From Marvinbryantia sp. (GTDB taxonomy: Bacteria > Bacillota > Clostridia > Lachnospirales > Lachnospiraceae): DNA of 46,475 bases. The number at the start of each line of letters is the position of its first letter. The first letter of the stretch is position 1. A model generated the notes under the pieces. It saw only the letters and a program-made list of their open reading frames with translations, was not told the origin of the DNA and made no database searches. A program made the position numbers and the translations under genes. Below are positions 25,491 through 34,477 of this stretch, in pieces. The stretch covers positions 1 through 46,475 of the forward strand of contig JAEDFS010000012.1 of assembly GCA_016297895.1 (NCBI GenBank). Direction: 5' to 3'.

Positions 25491-27650
25491 CTAAGAAAAA
25501 GCAGAAACCAGCAAATAGATCAGCGTTGCACAGAATCCAAGGCAGAATAAGATCAGACCATAAGAGAGACTGCGTCCGATAATGGCAGTGTTCTCTTTAA
25601 ACTCCGCAAAAGCCAGAGCCATCCGATGAACATAATCGGTCGTATTTGGATGTTTTCTCCAGATTGTGTGATTCAGGAGATATACAATGCGATTCATCAT
25701 GCGTCCCAAAAATGCCGTTACTTCATTTCCCTCGTCCAGTTCATATTGAACCGGGCTGTCTTTGTAAATGGTCTTCCGAAGGAATACGATCACCCCATCT
25801 GTTACCGTGTCGAAAAATCCCGCCTGCACGCTTCCTGCAATCGGAAGGATCTTTGCTGCGGTATCCATCAGGTGATCCAGCACATAGCAAATGCCGCCGC
25901 AGATTCCCGGCAGTATCTGAAGCAATACCGGCCGGTACAGATAGTCTTCCAGATCCAGTATCTTCGGCCATTTGTTTGTATAGATCTTATTCCCATCCGG
26001 CGTTTTTTTCATCATCCATGTACGGACGATCATAAAATAGATTGCCAGACCGATTCCTATGGAGATCAGGCCGCCTTTCAAATTAGTAAAACTGAAATAT
26101 GCGATCCGGTGCGCTTCCCCTTCTGCTCCCATGAAAGGCTGCGCCAGATCCGCCAGACGATCCATGGTCAGATGAGGAGTCATTCCAAACAGCGGAAACA
26201 GAACTGCTGCCGCTGTCAGTGCGATCCTTCCCGGCATTCCAATATAGGAAGTGTTTGCATCGAAGGATGCCTGTACTGCTTTGTCCCGGTTCTCTTCCAG
26301 AAAGACTGCTGCAAACAGTTTACACATATATGCCACTGTCAGACCGCCGCTTATCAAAAACAGCCATTCGATGATCTTCATATCACTGACCCCGAACAAC
26401 GCTATGTGAGAACGATCCTCTCCGATCAGATGAATGTATTCCACAATACTCTCATGGATCAGTGTTTTGCTGACATATCCGCTCCAAAGGGGAATACCGC
26501 CAATACCAAGAGTTCCCATCAGATAGATACCTGCCAGCCAGGGTTTTTTTCGTCCGAATCCCCGGATCTCGTTCAGGTCCAGCTTGTGAAGATTCATGAA
26601 GATCACACCTGCCACCGAAAAAAGAACCTGCTTAAACAGAGAGTGATTCACCATATGAAGAAAGGTGCCCCGTACTGCCAGAAGATTTTCTTCTCCCAGA
26701 AGCCCCTGCATTCCGACTCCCACCAGGATAAACCCGATCTGGGACACGGAAGAACAGGCCAGTGTCCGTTTGAAATCACAGGAAAACAGTGCCAGCACTG
26801 CACCCACAACCATTGTCAGTACGCCAAGAACCAGAAGAAAGGTGCCCCACATTCCATCGTGGAACATCATCTTGCAGCTGATCACCAGAATACCAAAGAC
26901 GCCTGTCTTGGTCAGAATACCGGAAAGCAGTGCACTGGCAGGAGCAGGTGCCACCGGGTGGGCTTTCGGAAGCCAGATATGGAGTGGAAACGCACCGGCT
27001 TTTGCTCCGAATCCAAACAGAAGACAGATGGCTGCCACGGTTACATCTTTTCCTGCACAGGCCTGCCGAAGTTCAGAGATCACAAGGGTACCGCTCTGTG
27101 TATAAAGAAGGAATAACCCCATCAGCATCACCATTCCGCCGATCACCGCTACCGTAAGATAGGTCAGTGCTGCCCGAAGAGATGCCTCCCTCTCATCCTG
27201 TGCCACCCATACATAAGAAGCAAAGGACATGATCTCAAAGAAAATAAATGTGGTATACAGATCAGCGGAAAGGAATACCGCTTCTGTCGCACCAAGCGTT
27301 ATCAGATAAAAGAAATAATATCTGTTCCTGTTCCGATAGTGAGCAAAGTATTCTTCGGAAAGAAGCGCCGTGATCGCCCACATAAATGCTGCAATCACTG
27401 CATAGATACTGCGAAATCCATCTGTAGTAAAGGAAAGTCCCATACCGCAGATTCCCGGAAGAATCAGATCGATTTTCTCATTCCCGGCTGTGTATCCTGC
27501 AAACAGTCCCACTGCCAGCAAGAATTCTGCGATACATACGAGTTTCACAAATCCGTTTCGAAGTTTTTTGTCTTTTTTCCCGATCAGAAAGGATATTATG
27601 GATGCAGCCAGTGGGAAAAACACCAGGCTGCCGATCAAACATTTACTCAT
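25491..27650 (-). CDS. NuoL/MrpA-like antiporter subunit, large, with C-terminal extension
   Basis: This is a 719-residue membrane protein; the start MSKCLIGS at 27650 has GGGAGGAGTACAGT upstream. It belongs to the proton-pumping antiporter-like family (NuoL/M/N, MrpA/D). The core (about 60-430) has the TM5 glutamate in FEIMSFASYVWV, a lysine region AKAGAFPLHIWLPKAHPVAP, and HMVNHSLFKQVLFSV. A C-terminal extension (about 480-719) with further helices includes KWPKILDLEDYLYRPVL, as in some Mbh/Hyf-type large subunits. It has no fused MbhD/E part, unlike Bacillus MrpA; those are separate genes here. It is the last gene of the ten-gene cluster. Confidence 0.88.
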   Translation of the reverse strand: MSKCLIGSLVFFPLAASIISFLIGKKDKKLRNGFVKLVCIAEFLLAVGLFAGYTAGNEKIDLILPGICGMGLSFTTDGFRSIYAVIAAFMWAITALLSEEYFAHYRNRNRYYFFYLITLGATEAVFLSADLYTTFIFFEIMSFASYVWVAQDEREASLRAALTYLTVAVIGGMVMLMGLFLLYTQSGTLVISELRQACAGKDVTVAAICLLFGFGAKAGAFPLHIWLPKAHPVAPAPASALLSGILTKTGVFGILVISCKMMFHDGMWGTFLLVLGVLTMVVGAVLALFSCDFKRTLACSSVSQIGFILVGVGMQGLLGEENLLAVRGTFLHMVNHSLFKQVLFSVAGVIFMNLHKLDLNEIRGFGRKKPWLAGIYLMGTLGIGGIPLWSGYVSKTLIHESIVEYIHLIGEDRSHIALFGVSDMKIIEWLFLISGGLTVAYMCKLFAAVFLEENRDKAVQASFDANTSYIGMPGRIALTAAAVLFPLFGMTPHLTMDRLADLAQPFMGAEGEAHRIAYFSFTNLKGGLISIGIGLAIYFMIVRTWMMKKTPDGNKIYTNKWPKILDLEDYLYRPVLLQILPGICGGICYVLDHLMDTAAKILPIAGSVQAGFFDTVTDGVIVFLRKTIYKDSPVQYELDEGNEVTAFLGRMMNRIVYLLNHTIWRKHPNTTDYVHRMALAFAEFKENTAIIGRSLSYGLILFCLGFCATLIYLLVSAFS

Positions 27651-27663
27651 ACTGTACTCCTCC

Positions 27664-29139
27664 CTAATATATTCCCGCCGCAATCTTTTCAAAGAATTCC
27701 ACCAGTGAACCGGAACCAAATCCAAGTGCGATCACTCCTGCCGCAAATATCAGGAGAGGAACACACATTTTCCATCCCGGATCTGTCACTCCCTCAATCG
27801 CTGCCGCATCGAAATCTTTTCTTGGGAAAAAGGCACGAATCACCACGGTCATCATATAAATTGCTGTCAGCAATGCGGAGATCAGAAGACACGCAATTCC
27901 AAAATATGCCAGTACATTGCCGCTGTCCACTGCTGCCGCTGCCAGATTCCATTTACTGATAAATCCCGCCAGTCCGGGTACTCCCATCAGGCCAAGAGCA
28001 GCTACTGTGAAGCAGCCGAAGACCACCGGCATCTTTCTTCCCACACCATCCATTTCATAGATATAAGATTTGCCCGTCTGATGCATAAAAGCACCGGCGC
28101 ACAGAAAGGAGCAGATCTTCATGACCGCATGACATACCAGGTGGCAAAGTGCACCCACCAGCCCAAGCGGTGTCATCATCGTGACTCCGAAAATAATATA
28201 GGACAGGTTGCTCACTGTGGAATATGCCAGTCTTCTCTTGATATGGGTCTCCTTCACAGCCCTGCTGCATCCATATACAATGGTGAACATGGCAAAACCC
28301 ATCACCACATTCTGTACCCAGGTTCCTCTCAGAAATTCTGTGCCAAAACTGTAATAGGTCAGACGAATGATTGCAAATACACCGGCTTTTACAACTGCCA
28401 CTGCATGAAGAAGCGCCGTTACAGGAGTCGGTGCCACACCTGCCTGGGGAAGCCAGGAGCTCAAGGGCCAGATCGCCGCCTTTACACCAAAGCCCATAAA
28501 AGCAAAGAAATAGATCCATAAAAGCAGATTTGTTTTGTCGCCGATCTTGTCCAGGTTGAGCACCCCGCCCATGACAAACTCACAGGTATTTCCATATACG
28601 ATCAGGAAAACCAGACCCATCAGGGCAAATGCAGCGCCTCCCAGAGAATAGTAGATATACTTGCGGACTGCAAGGATCGCCTCTCTTTTCAGCGTATGCA
28701 TGACCAATGGTATCGTAGACAAGGTCAGCAATTCATAAAAGAAATACATGGAAAGCATATCAGATGCAAATGCGATTCCCAGCGTAATTCCATAAGTGAT
28801 CGTATAAAACATGAAAAATGTTTTTTCATGCCCTTCATGTTCCATATATTCAAAGGCATATAATGTGGCCAATGGCCAGAGCAGAGATACCAGACCTGCA
28901 AACACTATGGTAAGACCGTCTATTTTAAAGGATATAGACAGATTTTCCACGAAATAGATCACATGAAATACTTCTGTGGTACCATGGCTCAATACACTCC
29001 AGACGATCAGCGAGGTCAGCACTGTCACTGTCTCAAAATAGATCATCATCTGTTTTCTGTTTTTCAGAGGAAGCAGCGGTCCCACCGCCCCTCCCAGTAT
29101 CGGCAGCAGAATTGCTGCTAATATCCAATATCGACTCAT
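27664..29139 (-). CDS. Antiporter-like subunit (MrpA/D-type, third copy in transcription order)
   Basis: This 491-residue member of the NuoL/M/N-MrpA/D family has about 14 helices. The TM5 glutamate lies in FFYELLTLSTIPLVMH. The region KAAIWPLSSWLPQAGVAPTP, with HAVAVVKAGVFAI following, is nearer to the NuoL/MrpA pattern than to the other three copies. CHLVCHAVMKICSFLCAGAF carries the family's helix with His and Lys. It lies 17 bases after the previous copy and 13 before the next gene. Family knowledge: these subunits each form half-channels for protons or sodium. Confidence 0.9.
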   Translation of the reverse strand: MSRYWILAAILLPILGGAVGPLLPLKNRKQMMIYFETVTVLTSLIVWSVLSHGTTEVFHVIYFVENLSISFKIDGLTIVFAGLVSLLWPLATLYAFEYMEHEGHEKTFFMFYTITYGITLGIAFASDMLSMYFFYELLTLSTIPLVMHTLKREAILAVRKYIYYSLGGAAFALMGLVFLIVYGNTCEFVMGGVLNLDKIGDKTNLLLWIYFFAFMGFGVKAAIWPLSSWLPQAGVAPTPVTALLHAVAVVKAGVFAIIRLTYYSFGTEFLRGTWVQNVVMGFAMFTIVYGCSRAVKETHIKRRLAYSTVSNLSYIIFGVTMMTPLGLVGALCHLVCHAVMKICSFLCAGAFMHQTGKSYIYEMDGVGRKMPVVFGCFTVAALGLMGVPGLAGFISKWNLAAAAVDSGNVLAYFGIACLLISALLTAIYMMTVVIRAFFPRKDFDAAAIEGVTDPGWKMCVPLLIFAAGVIALGFGSGSLVEFFEKIAAGIY

Positions 29140-29156
29140 CGTTCACCCTCATCCCT

Positions 29157-30635
29157 TTATAAGACTGTACCGACTATTTCCGTAATATAATGAACCAGCG
29201 GATTTGGAATCACGCCAAGAATTACGGAGAGCATCGCCAGAATCACCACCGGAACCAGCATCACAGGAGCCGGTTCTTTTTTCACCAGTGACTGATAATC
29301 ATAATCCGCCCCCGGCAGAAAACCTTTTATGGTAACAGGAAGCAGATATCCCGCAGTCAGAAGAGCACTGACCAGCAAAACTACCGGCCCAAGCCATGCA
29401 AACACAGAAATACCCGATTCCAGAGATCCCAGTGCCAGATACCATTTACTGATAAATCCGCTGGCGGGAGGAATACCGATCAACGCCAGCGATGCAAAGG
29501 TATACGCCCAGATCGTCACCGGCATTTCCTTTCCGATTCCGGTCAGCTCCTCCACCTTTGTCTTTCCCGTCCTGTAAATGATCACACCGGCACATAAAAA
29601 CAGTGCGGACTTAATAAACGCATGAAAAACCACATGCAGCAGTGCTCCTGTCATTGCTTCCGGCTGAAGAAGCGCCAGACCGTATAAAATATAGGACACC
29701 TGGCTTACTGTGGAATAAGCAAGACGCTTTTTCATCACCTTTTCCCGGAAAGCCAGCATCGATCCCATAAACACAGTAACCAGTGTCAGAACAAGCCAAG
29801 CCGTCTGTACCCAGGTTGCCCTGATAAAATCTGCTCCGAACAGATAATATACCACACGGATGATTCCCAGGACTCCCGCCTTCACAATAAGCCCCGACAT
29901 GACTGCACTTGCAGGCGCAGGTGCTACAGGATGTGCTGCCGGAAGCCAGGCATGCATAGGAAACATTCCTGCCTTTACTCCGAAACCGATGATCATAAAA
30001 AATGCAATGACAAGCAGCATGCCTTCATTTCCTGCCAGAAGATCCATATTCAGTACACCGCCGGCTGTAAAATTCAGTGTTGTGCCGTACTTATTCAGAA
30101 AATAGATTCCAAGAAGCACCATGTAAGCACCGCAGAGGGAATAAAACAGATACTTAAGTCCTCCCATAATTGCTTCTTTCGTTCTGGAATGAAGAACCAG
30201 CGTAAAAGACAGCATGGTCATCATCTCATAGAACATATAATAAGTCAGAATATTACCTGCAAAATCCAGGGCCAGCAGAACCCCGAAAACCAGCATATAG
30301 AATCCAAAATACCGTTTTTCCTCTTTTTCATGCTTCATATATTCAAAAGAGTAAAATCCTGCCAGGATCCAGACGATCAGCACGATCGCAGCAAAGATCC
30401 GTCCGGTCTGATCCACACGGAAGTAAATATTCATATTCTTCCCAAGGCTTAAGAGAGTGATCTCCTGCTCTGTGCCGGACAGTACCAAAAGGGCAAATAC
30501 TCCGGTCACGCAAAGCCCCACTGTCACTGTTGTCAGAAGTTCTTTACGCGAAGCAAATCCGGGCCTGATCAGAATATATAATCCCACCGCCATAGGAAAA
30601 AGTATGGCAAACAGGATAGCAATGGATGAATTCAT
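29157..30635 (-). CDS. Antiporter-like subunit (MrpD-type, second copy)
   Basis: This 492-residue membrane subunit of the MrpD/NuoM type has the TM5 glutamate in FYEMMTMLSFTLVLH, the region AGMFPMHAWLPAAHPVAPAP followed by SAVMSGLIVKAGVLGI, and HVVFHAFIKSALFLCAGVI. The A-H-P-V-A-P-A-P motif is typical for Mbh/Mrp-type D subunits. It shows clear family similarity to the genes on both sides (the HPVAPAPASA stretch recurs in the last gene), so the copies arose by duplication or recruitment of relatives. It lies 17 bases after the first copy. Confidence 0.92.
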   Translation of the reverse strand: MNSSIAILFAILFPMAVGLYILIRPGFASRKELLTTVTVGLCVTGVFALLVLSGTEQEITLLSLGKNMNIYFRVDQTGRIFAAIVLIVWILAGFYSFEYMKHEKEEKRYFGFYMLVFGVLLALDFAGNILTYYMFYEMMTMLSFTLVLHSRTKEAIMGGLKYLFYSLCGAYMVLLGIYFLNKYGTTLNFTAGGVLNMDLLAGNEGMLLVIAFFMIIGFGVKAGMFPMHAWLPAAHPVAPAPASAVMSGLIVKAGVLGIIRVVYYLFGADFIRATWVQTAWLVLTLVTVFMGSMLAFREKVMKKRLAYSTVSQVSYILYGLALLQPEAMTGALLHVVFHAFIKSALFLCAGVIIYRTGKTKVEELTGIGKEMPVTIWAYTFASLALIGIPPASGFISKWYLALGSLESGISVFAWLGPVVLLVSALLTAGYLLPVTIKGFLPGADYDYQSLVKKEPAPVMLVPVVILAMLSVILGVIPNPLVHYITEIVGTVL

Positions 30636-30652
30636 GTTTTTTCTCCTTTCTC

Positions 30653-32170
30653 CTATGAAAAATTGTGAAGTCCCGTTTCAATCAGTCTGATGATCGGCTG
30701 AGAAGTCATTCCCAGCACCATATTCAAAATAATAAACAGCACGATCGTAACACAGTACAGCTTCTGCTGCTTCCACTGAAGCACAAAAAATCCTTTTTCC
30801 TTTTCCGTCGATTTCTTTTCCGGTGTATAGATTCGAACGACCGTTTTCAGGAAATAGATCGCATTCAGGATCGTACTGATGGCCAGTACGATCAGCGTGG
30901 GAAACATTTTCCAGCCGGGATTGATGATTCCCGCTTTTGCAAAGAGCAGCTTGCTGACAAAACCTGCGAAAACAGGAATTCCTACCATAGACAGGGAACC
31001 GACCGTAAAGCCCACTCCGGCGATCTTGTTGCGGTAAGCGGAACCTGTCAGATCAAAAAAGCTGCGGCTTCCTGCAGATACATCGGTCAGTCCGATGGCT
31101 GAGATAAACAACAGGGATTTTGTCGCTGCATGAGCAAGAATATGAAAGATGCTTGCAATCATTCCGGCTTCCGTACCCAGTCCGAAGCCCATATAAATAT
31201 AACCGATCTGCGCAACAGAGGAAAATGCGATCATCCGTCGGATATCCTTTTCCCAGATCGCACTCAGGGAACCGAAGATCATACCGCAGAGTCCGAACAG
31301 GAATAATACATTGATAATGTGGCTTCCACAGATCAGATCAAACCCGATCACCCGGTAAAAGATCTTGATCAGCAGAAAAATGTATCCCTTGGATACCAGA
31401 CTGGAAAGCATGGCAGCGGAAGAAACCGTGGAATAACCATAAGCATCCGGAAGCCATGCATGAAAAGGAAACAAAGCACTCTTGATGGCCAGTCCCACTG
31501 TGATCAGCCCGATGGTAATGATCATTGGGATCCGGTAGGTACCTGTCTTCATAATATGTACCACAGACTCCTTAATGTTGGACATGAGCAGATGTCCGGT
31601 CAGATCATACAGCATACAGATCCCCATCAGCAGCAGACCGGATCCAAGAAGACTCATGATCATATATCTCACCGCAGCCTCGATCGTACGACCGTTCTGA
31701 CGGATCATGATCAGACCGCAGGCAGAGATCGTATTGATCTCCACAAATACATATGCGGTAAACAGGTCATTGGTATACACCAGTGCAAGCAGAGAGCTGA
31801 GCAGCAGATTGGTCAGAATATAGTAAATATTATGTTTGCTGTATTCCACCTCATCAAACAGCTTTTTTCTTCCGCCCCACATGGAAAAAAGCATCACAAT
31901 ACTGAAGAACAGTGCCATACCTGCTTCAAGAACACCTGCACGGATCTCATTTCCCCAGGGTGCCGGAAAATGTCCCATCATAAACACGAAGCTTCCTGTC
32001 CCGGTCTGAACGAGATACCATAAAAGCCAGGCAGACATTGCTCCCACCACTGAAATGACGGCCGTGTTCAGCCATTTCGCCGGTTTTTCCGGAAGGATCG
32101 AAGAGATCGTACCGGAGAACATGGAGATCATGATGGAAAAAAAGGGGACATTCTGTACAAAATCCATCAC
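30653..32170 (-). CDS. mrpD: Antiporter-like subunit D (MrpD/MnhD/MbhH-type, first copy)
   Basis: This is a 505-residue membrane subunit. The start could be either of two adjacent ATG codons; the gene overlaps the end of the C subunit by four bases. The TM5 glutamate is in VFVEINTISACGLIMI, then KSALFPFHAWLPDAYGYSTV with SSAAMLSSLVSKGYIF, and HILAHAATKSLLFISAIGL. The position directly after the C subunit is that of mrpD in Mrp and mbhH in Mbh clusters, so this is the likely true D subunit, with the three following genes as extras. Confidence 0.92.
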   Translation of the reverse strand: MMDFVQNVPFFSIMISMFSGTISSILPEKPAKWLNTAVISVVGAMSAWLLWYLVQTGTGSFVFMMGHFPAPWGNEIRAGVLEAGMALFFSIVMLFSMWGGRKKLFDEVEYSKHNIYYILTNLLLSSLLALVYTNDLFTAYVFVEINTISACGLIMIRQNGRTIEAAVRYMIMSLLGSGLLLMGICMLYDLTGHLLMSNIKESVVHIMKTGTYRIPMIITIGLITVGLAIKSALFPFHAWLPDAYGYSTVSSAAMLSSLVSKGYIFLLIKIFYRVIGFDLICGSHIINVLFLFGLCGMIFGSLSAIWEKDIRRMIAFSSVAQIGYIYMGFGLGTEAGMIASIFHILAHAATKSLLFISAIGLTDVSAGSRSFFDLTGSAYRNKIAGVGFTVGSLSMVGIPVFAGFVSKLLFAKAGIINPGWKMFPTLIVLAISTILNAIYFLKTVVRIYTPEKKSTEKEKGFFVLQWKQQKLYCVTIVLFIILNMVLGMTSQPIIRLIETGLHNFS

Positions 32171-32544
32171 AGCCCCTCCTTTCGAAGTCTGTAGGAAATT
32201 TCATCCAGATCAAGGGTATGATACCTCTGATATAAACGTACCGTAAGGGAAAGCATCAATGCGGTAACTGAAACAGATACGACGATACCGGTAAGGACCA
32301 GTCCGCTTGGGATCGGATTGATATACGCCTCCACGCTCTGCACTCCATTGACCACAATGGGGGCTGCTCTTCCCGCAATATATCCCTTGGATGCCAGAAA
32401 CAGATAAATGGCTGTATCCATAATATTTAATCCGATGATCTTCTTGATCAGATTTTTCTGAAAAAGCAGATTGGCAAACCCGATCCCAAACAGGATCATG
32501 GCAATTTCCTCTGCAAAATTGGGAATGACATTTGATCCGAACAT
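32167..32544 (-). CDS. mrpC: Antiporter subunit C (MrpC/MnhC, NuoK-like)
   Basis: This is a 125-residue protein with three helices (about 12-30, 35-55, 76-100), the NuoK/MrpC fold. The key stretch LIKKIIGLNIMDTAIYLFLA and the loop with VNGVQSVEAYINPIPSGLVL, leading into LTGIVVSVSVTALMLSLTVR, is the MnhC signature (normally DP(L/I)PQALVLTAIVIS; here NPIPSGLVLTGIVVS). The Q-A of PQAL is replaced by SG. It lies two bases after the MnhB-fusion gene and overlaps the D subunit by four. Confidence 0.92.
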   Translation of the reverse strand: MFGSNVIPNFAEEIAMILFGIGFANLLFQKNLIKKIIGLNIMDTAIYLFLASKGYIAGRAAPIVVNGVQSVEAYINPIPSGLVLTGIVVSVSVTALMLSLTVRLYQRYHTLDLDEISYRLRKEGL

Positions 32545-32546
32545 TC

Positions 32547-33518
32547 CTAAAATCCTCCTTTACGAAACATTGCAAAAAATGCATACATCGTGCAGGCCAC
32601 CACCAGACCGACGCAGATATTCAATGGCAGGATCAGACCGCTGCTGATGATAGCTCCGGGCGTGCCAAGAGGAATTCCGCTCTCAAGATGATGTGCTCCC
32701 GTATAAAAAGAATAGCTTTTTGCCAGACAGTAAAATGACAGGGCACAGAAGCTGATACATTTATAGGTCTTCTCCGTAAAGAAGCGCTCTGTCTTTTCAA
32801 ATCCAAACGCATTCAGATAAAGGATCAGTCCGGCTCCCATGATCGCTCCTCCCGAGAAACCTCCTCCCGGTGACAAATGTCCGTTCAGCACCACATAAAT
32901 TCCGAAGATCATAATGATCGGCACCAGCACGAAGGCAATCTTCTGAAGGATCGTATCGCTTTTCGGTTCATAATAGCTGTCCCGTTTTTCTTCCTCCTCT
33001 GCACTGCCCTTTCCTTTTTTCTTATCATTTCTCATAAGAATCAGGACGGTACAGGTTGCGATAAACAGTACATTGGACTCTCCGAAGGTATCAAATGCAC
33101 GATAATCCAGAATCATTCCCGTAACAATATTCACAGCTCCTGTATCCTGAAGTCCGTCTTCAATATACTTTTCTGCCACCTCATTATTGCCGGGATTTCT
33201 GGAATTACCCACCGGAGGCAGATAAGATACTGCTGCCAGAAGGATCGTCACCATGGCAATACAGCAGGCGACAGCTGTGATTTTATAAAAGTGAAGAAAG
33301 AACCGGTACATTTTATTCTTTTTCCTGTCATATACACGATCCAGGACTTTCTCATGATCTTTTTGATGAGAACGCCGTTTTTCTTCATCCATCGCCGGCT
33401 CTTTTCCTGCCTGCAGCTCCATATTGCCCAGATACGGATCTTTTTCTCCCGTGATCCACCCTTTTATGCGGGCGGTAAGCCGTTTCTTATATTCTTCCTC
33501 GGAAATCGGTTTACTCAT
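32547..33518 (-). CDS. MbhE + MnhB fusion subunit with hydrophilic N-terminus
   Basis: This is a 323-residue protein; the start MSKPISEEE at 33518 has GGAGGATGATAAGG upstream. The first about 70 residues are charged and cytosolic with no family match. Then comes an MbhE-like part (about 85-165) with PPVGNSRNPG, IEDGLQDTGAVNIVTGMILD and YRAFDTFGESNVLFIAT, typical of the MbhE/C-terminal MrpA segment. A charged linker and an MnhB part (about 205-320) follow, with GIYVVLNGHLSPGGGFSGGA, the MnhB hallmark. In most systems these are separate proteins, or MbhE is fused to MrpA. It overlaps the upstream gene by eight bases. Confidence 0.88.
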   Translation of the reverse strand: MSKPISEEEYKKRLTARIKGWITGEKDPYLGNMELQAGKEPAMDEEKRRSHQKDHEKVLDRVYDRKKNKMYRFFLHFYKITAVACCIAMVTILLAAVSYLPPVGNSRNPGNNEVAEKYIEDGLQDTGAVNIVTGMILDYRAFDTFGESNVLFIATCTVLILMRNDKKKGKGSAEEEEKRDSYYEPKSDTILQKIAFVLVPIIMIFGIYVVLNGHLSPGGGFSGGAIMGAGLILYLNAFGFEKTERFFTEKTYKCISFCALSFYCLAKSYSFYTGAHHLESGIPLGTPGAIISSGLILPLNICVGLVVACTMYAFFAMFRKGGF

Positions 33519-33798
33519 CCTTATCATCCTCCTTCTTTTCACAGATCTTTTCCTGATCATCCTCTTTCATGGCATGGATTTTTTTCAGTGTGGCAAAAAA
33601 GAGTACACTGGTAACACCGGCCCCTACAGCTGCCTCTGTGATCGCCAGATCCGGTGATTCCAGAAGAATCCAGATAATTGACATGATCAGACTGTAAGAC
33701 ATATAGATCAGTATGGAATTCAGCAGGTTCTTTGAAAAGCTTACGGCAACTGCACAAACAACCAGGAATCCCAGAAGAATATATTGAAAAATGTCCAT
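33511..33798 (-). CDS. MbhD-like subunit (DUF4040)
   Basis: This 95-residue protein has two to three helices (about 5-25, 28-48, 52-75), the MbhD/DUF4040 fold also found in the C-terminal part of MrpA. The motif LAITEAAVGAGVTSVLFFAT is diagnostic. The C-terminal 20 residues are highly charged. It lies directly before the MbhE+MnhB gene, as in Mbh operons (mbhD-mbhE-mbhF order), and its start follows the stop of the G subunit with no gap. It probably takes part in the ion path of the complex. Confidence 0.9.
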   Translation of the reverse strand: MDIFQYILLGFLVVCAVAVSFSKNLLNSILIYMSYSLIMSIIWILLESPDLAITEAAVGAGVTSVLFFATLKKIHAMKEDDQEKICEKKEDDKDE

Positions 33799-34143
33799 TT
33801 ACTTTTCCTCCTTCAGTGTCCCGGAGATCTCACAGTTTTCCTTCAGATGTTCATTGGTCAGCGCTTCGAGACGTGCGATCAGATGCGAAGAAACCGGAGA
33901 TGCACACCACAGAAACAGTATGACCATTCCCATTTTCAGAGTTGTAAAATTAAACCCGGAAAGAATCATCAGCCCTGCCAGAGATATTCCGATTCCCAGA
34001 GTATCTCCCATAGCAGCCGCATGCATCCGGTTCAGCACATATTTAAACTTAAATACGCCAAGGATCTGTATCATAAAAATCACAATTCCGGCAAACAGCA
34101 GTCCCACTCCTGCCAGGAACTGTACCCAACTAATGATCTGCAT
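33799..34143 (-). CDS. mrpG: Antiporter subunit G (MrpG/MnhG)
   Basis: This is a 114-residue protein; the start MQIISWVQF at 34143 has GAAGAGGAAG in front, and a longer open frame has no ribosome site and overlaps the F gene more. It has three helices. The conserved block FKYVLNRMHAAAMGDTLGIG, with RMHAAAMGDT like the RxHAA(T/A)xADTLG of MnhG, identifies it. It ends in an acidic tail. The gene overlaps mrpF by 14 bases. Confidence 0.94.
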   Translation of the reverse strand: MQIISWVQFLAGVGLLFAGIVIFMIQILGVFKFKYVLNRMHAAAMGDTLGIGISLAGLMILSGFNFTTLKMGMVILFLWCASPVSSHLIARLEALTNEHLKENCEISGTLKEEK

Positions 34144-34477
34144 CTTCCTCTTCTCCCTTCTTTTTATCTTTAGACTCCAGATAAACACCGGTATACACTT
34201 TTGTCAGAACCACAACTGCCAGGAAACTGATCATGGCATAGATCAGACAGATATCCACCAGATATCCCTCCTGCATTTTGACTGCCAGAATAGAGATCAT
34301 GACCATGACCATGGTTCCCAGCATATTGACAGCCACCAGTCGATCTGCAATGGTAGGGCCGATCACTGCCCGAAGGAGGCACAGCACTGCCATGACTGCC
34401 AGAATTACAAGTGCTGCATTTAAGACCCAGGGATATTCCATTACAAGAGCCTGTCCCATATACTCCATATCATTCAC
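34130..34477 (-). CDS. mrpF: Antiporter subunit F (MrpF/MnhF)
   Basis: This 115-residue protein has three helices and the conserved MrpF block LLRAVIGPTIADRLVAVNML, followed by VDICLIYAMISFLAVVVLTK. GP(T/S)xxDRxVA is diagnostic for MnhF. Two possible starts, MNDMEYMGQ and MEYMGQ, are both close to the E gene end, which it overlaps by eight bases. Its tail is rich in Lys, Glu and Asp. In Mrp complexes it sits next to E and G. Confidence 0.94.
   Translation of the reverse strand: MNDMEYMGQALVMEYPWVLNAALVILAVMAVLCLLRAVIGPTIADRLVAVNMLGTMVMVMISILAVKMQEGYLVDICLIYAMISFLAVVVLTKVYTGVYLESKDKKKGEEEDADH

Noticed and set aside
25626..27116. Long open frame (496 codons) on the plus strand opposite the large antiporter gene
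   Set aside because: Its translation is rich in His, Cys and Gln without any family pattern and it has no ribosome site. It is a shadow of the minus-strand gene, whose protein is a clear NuoL/MrpA relative.
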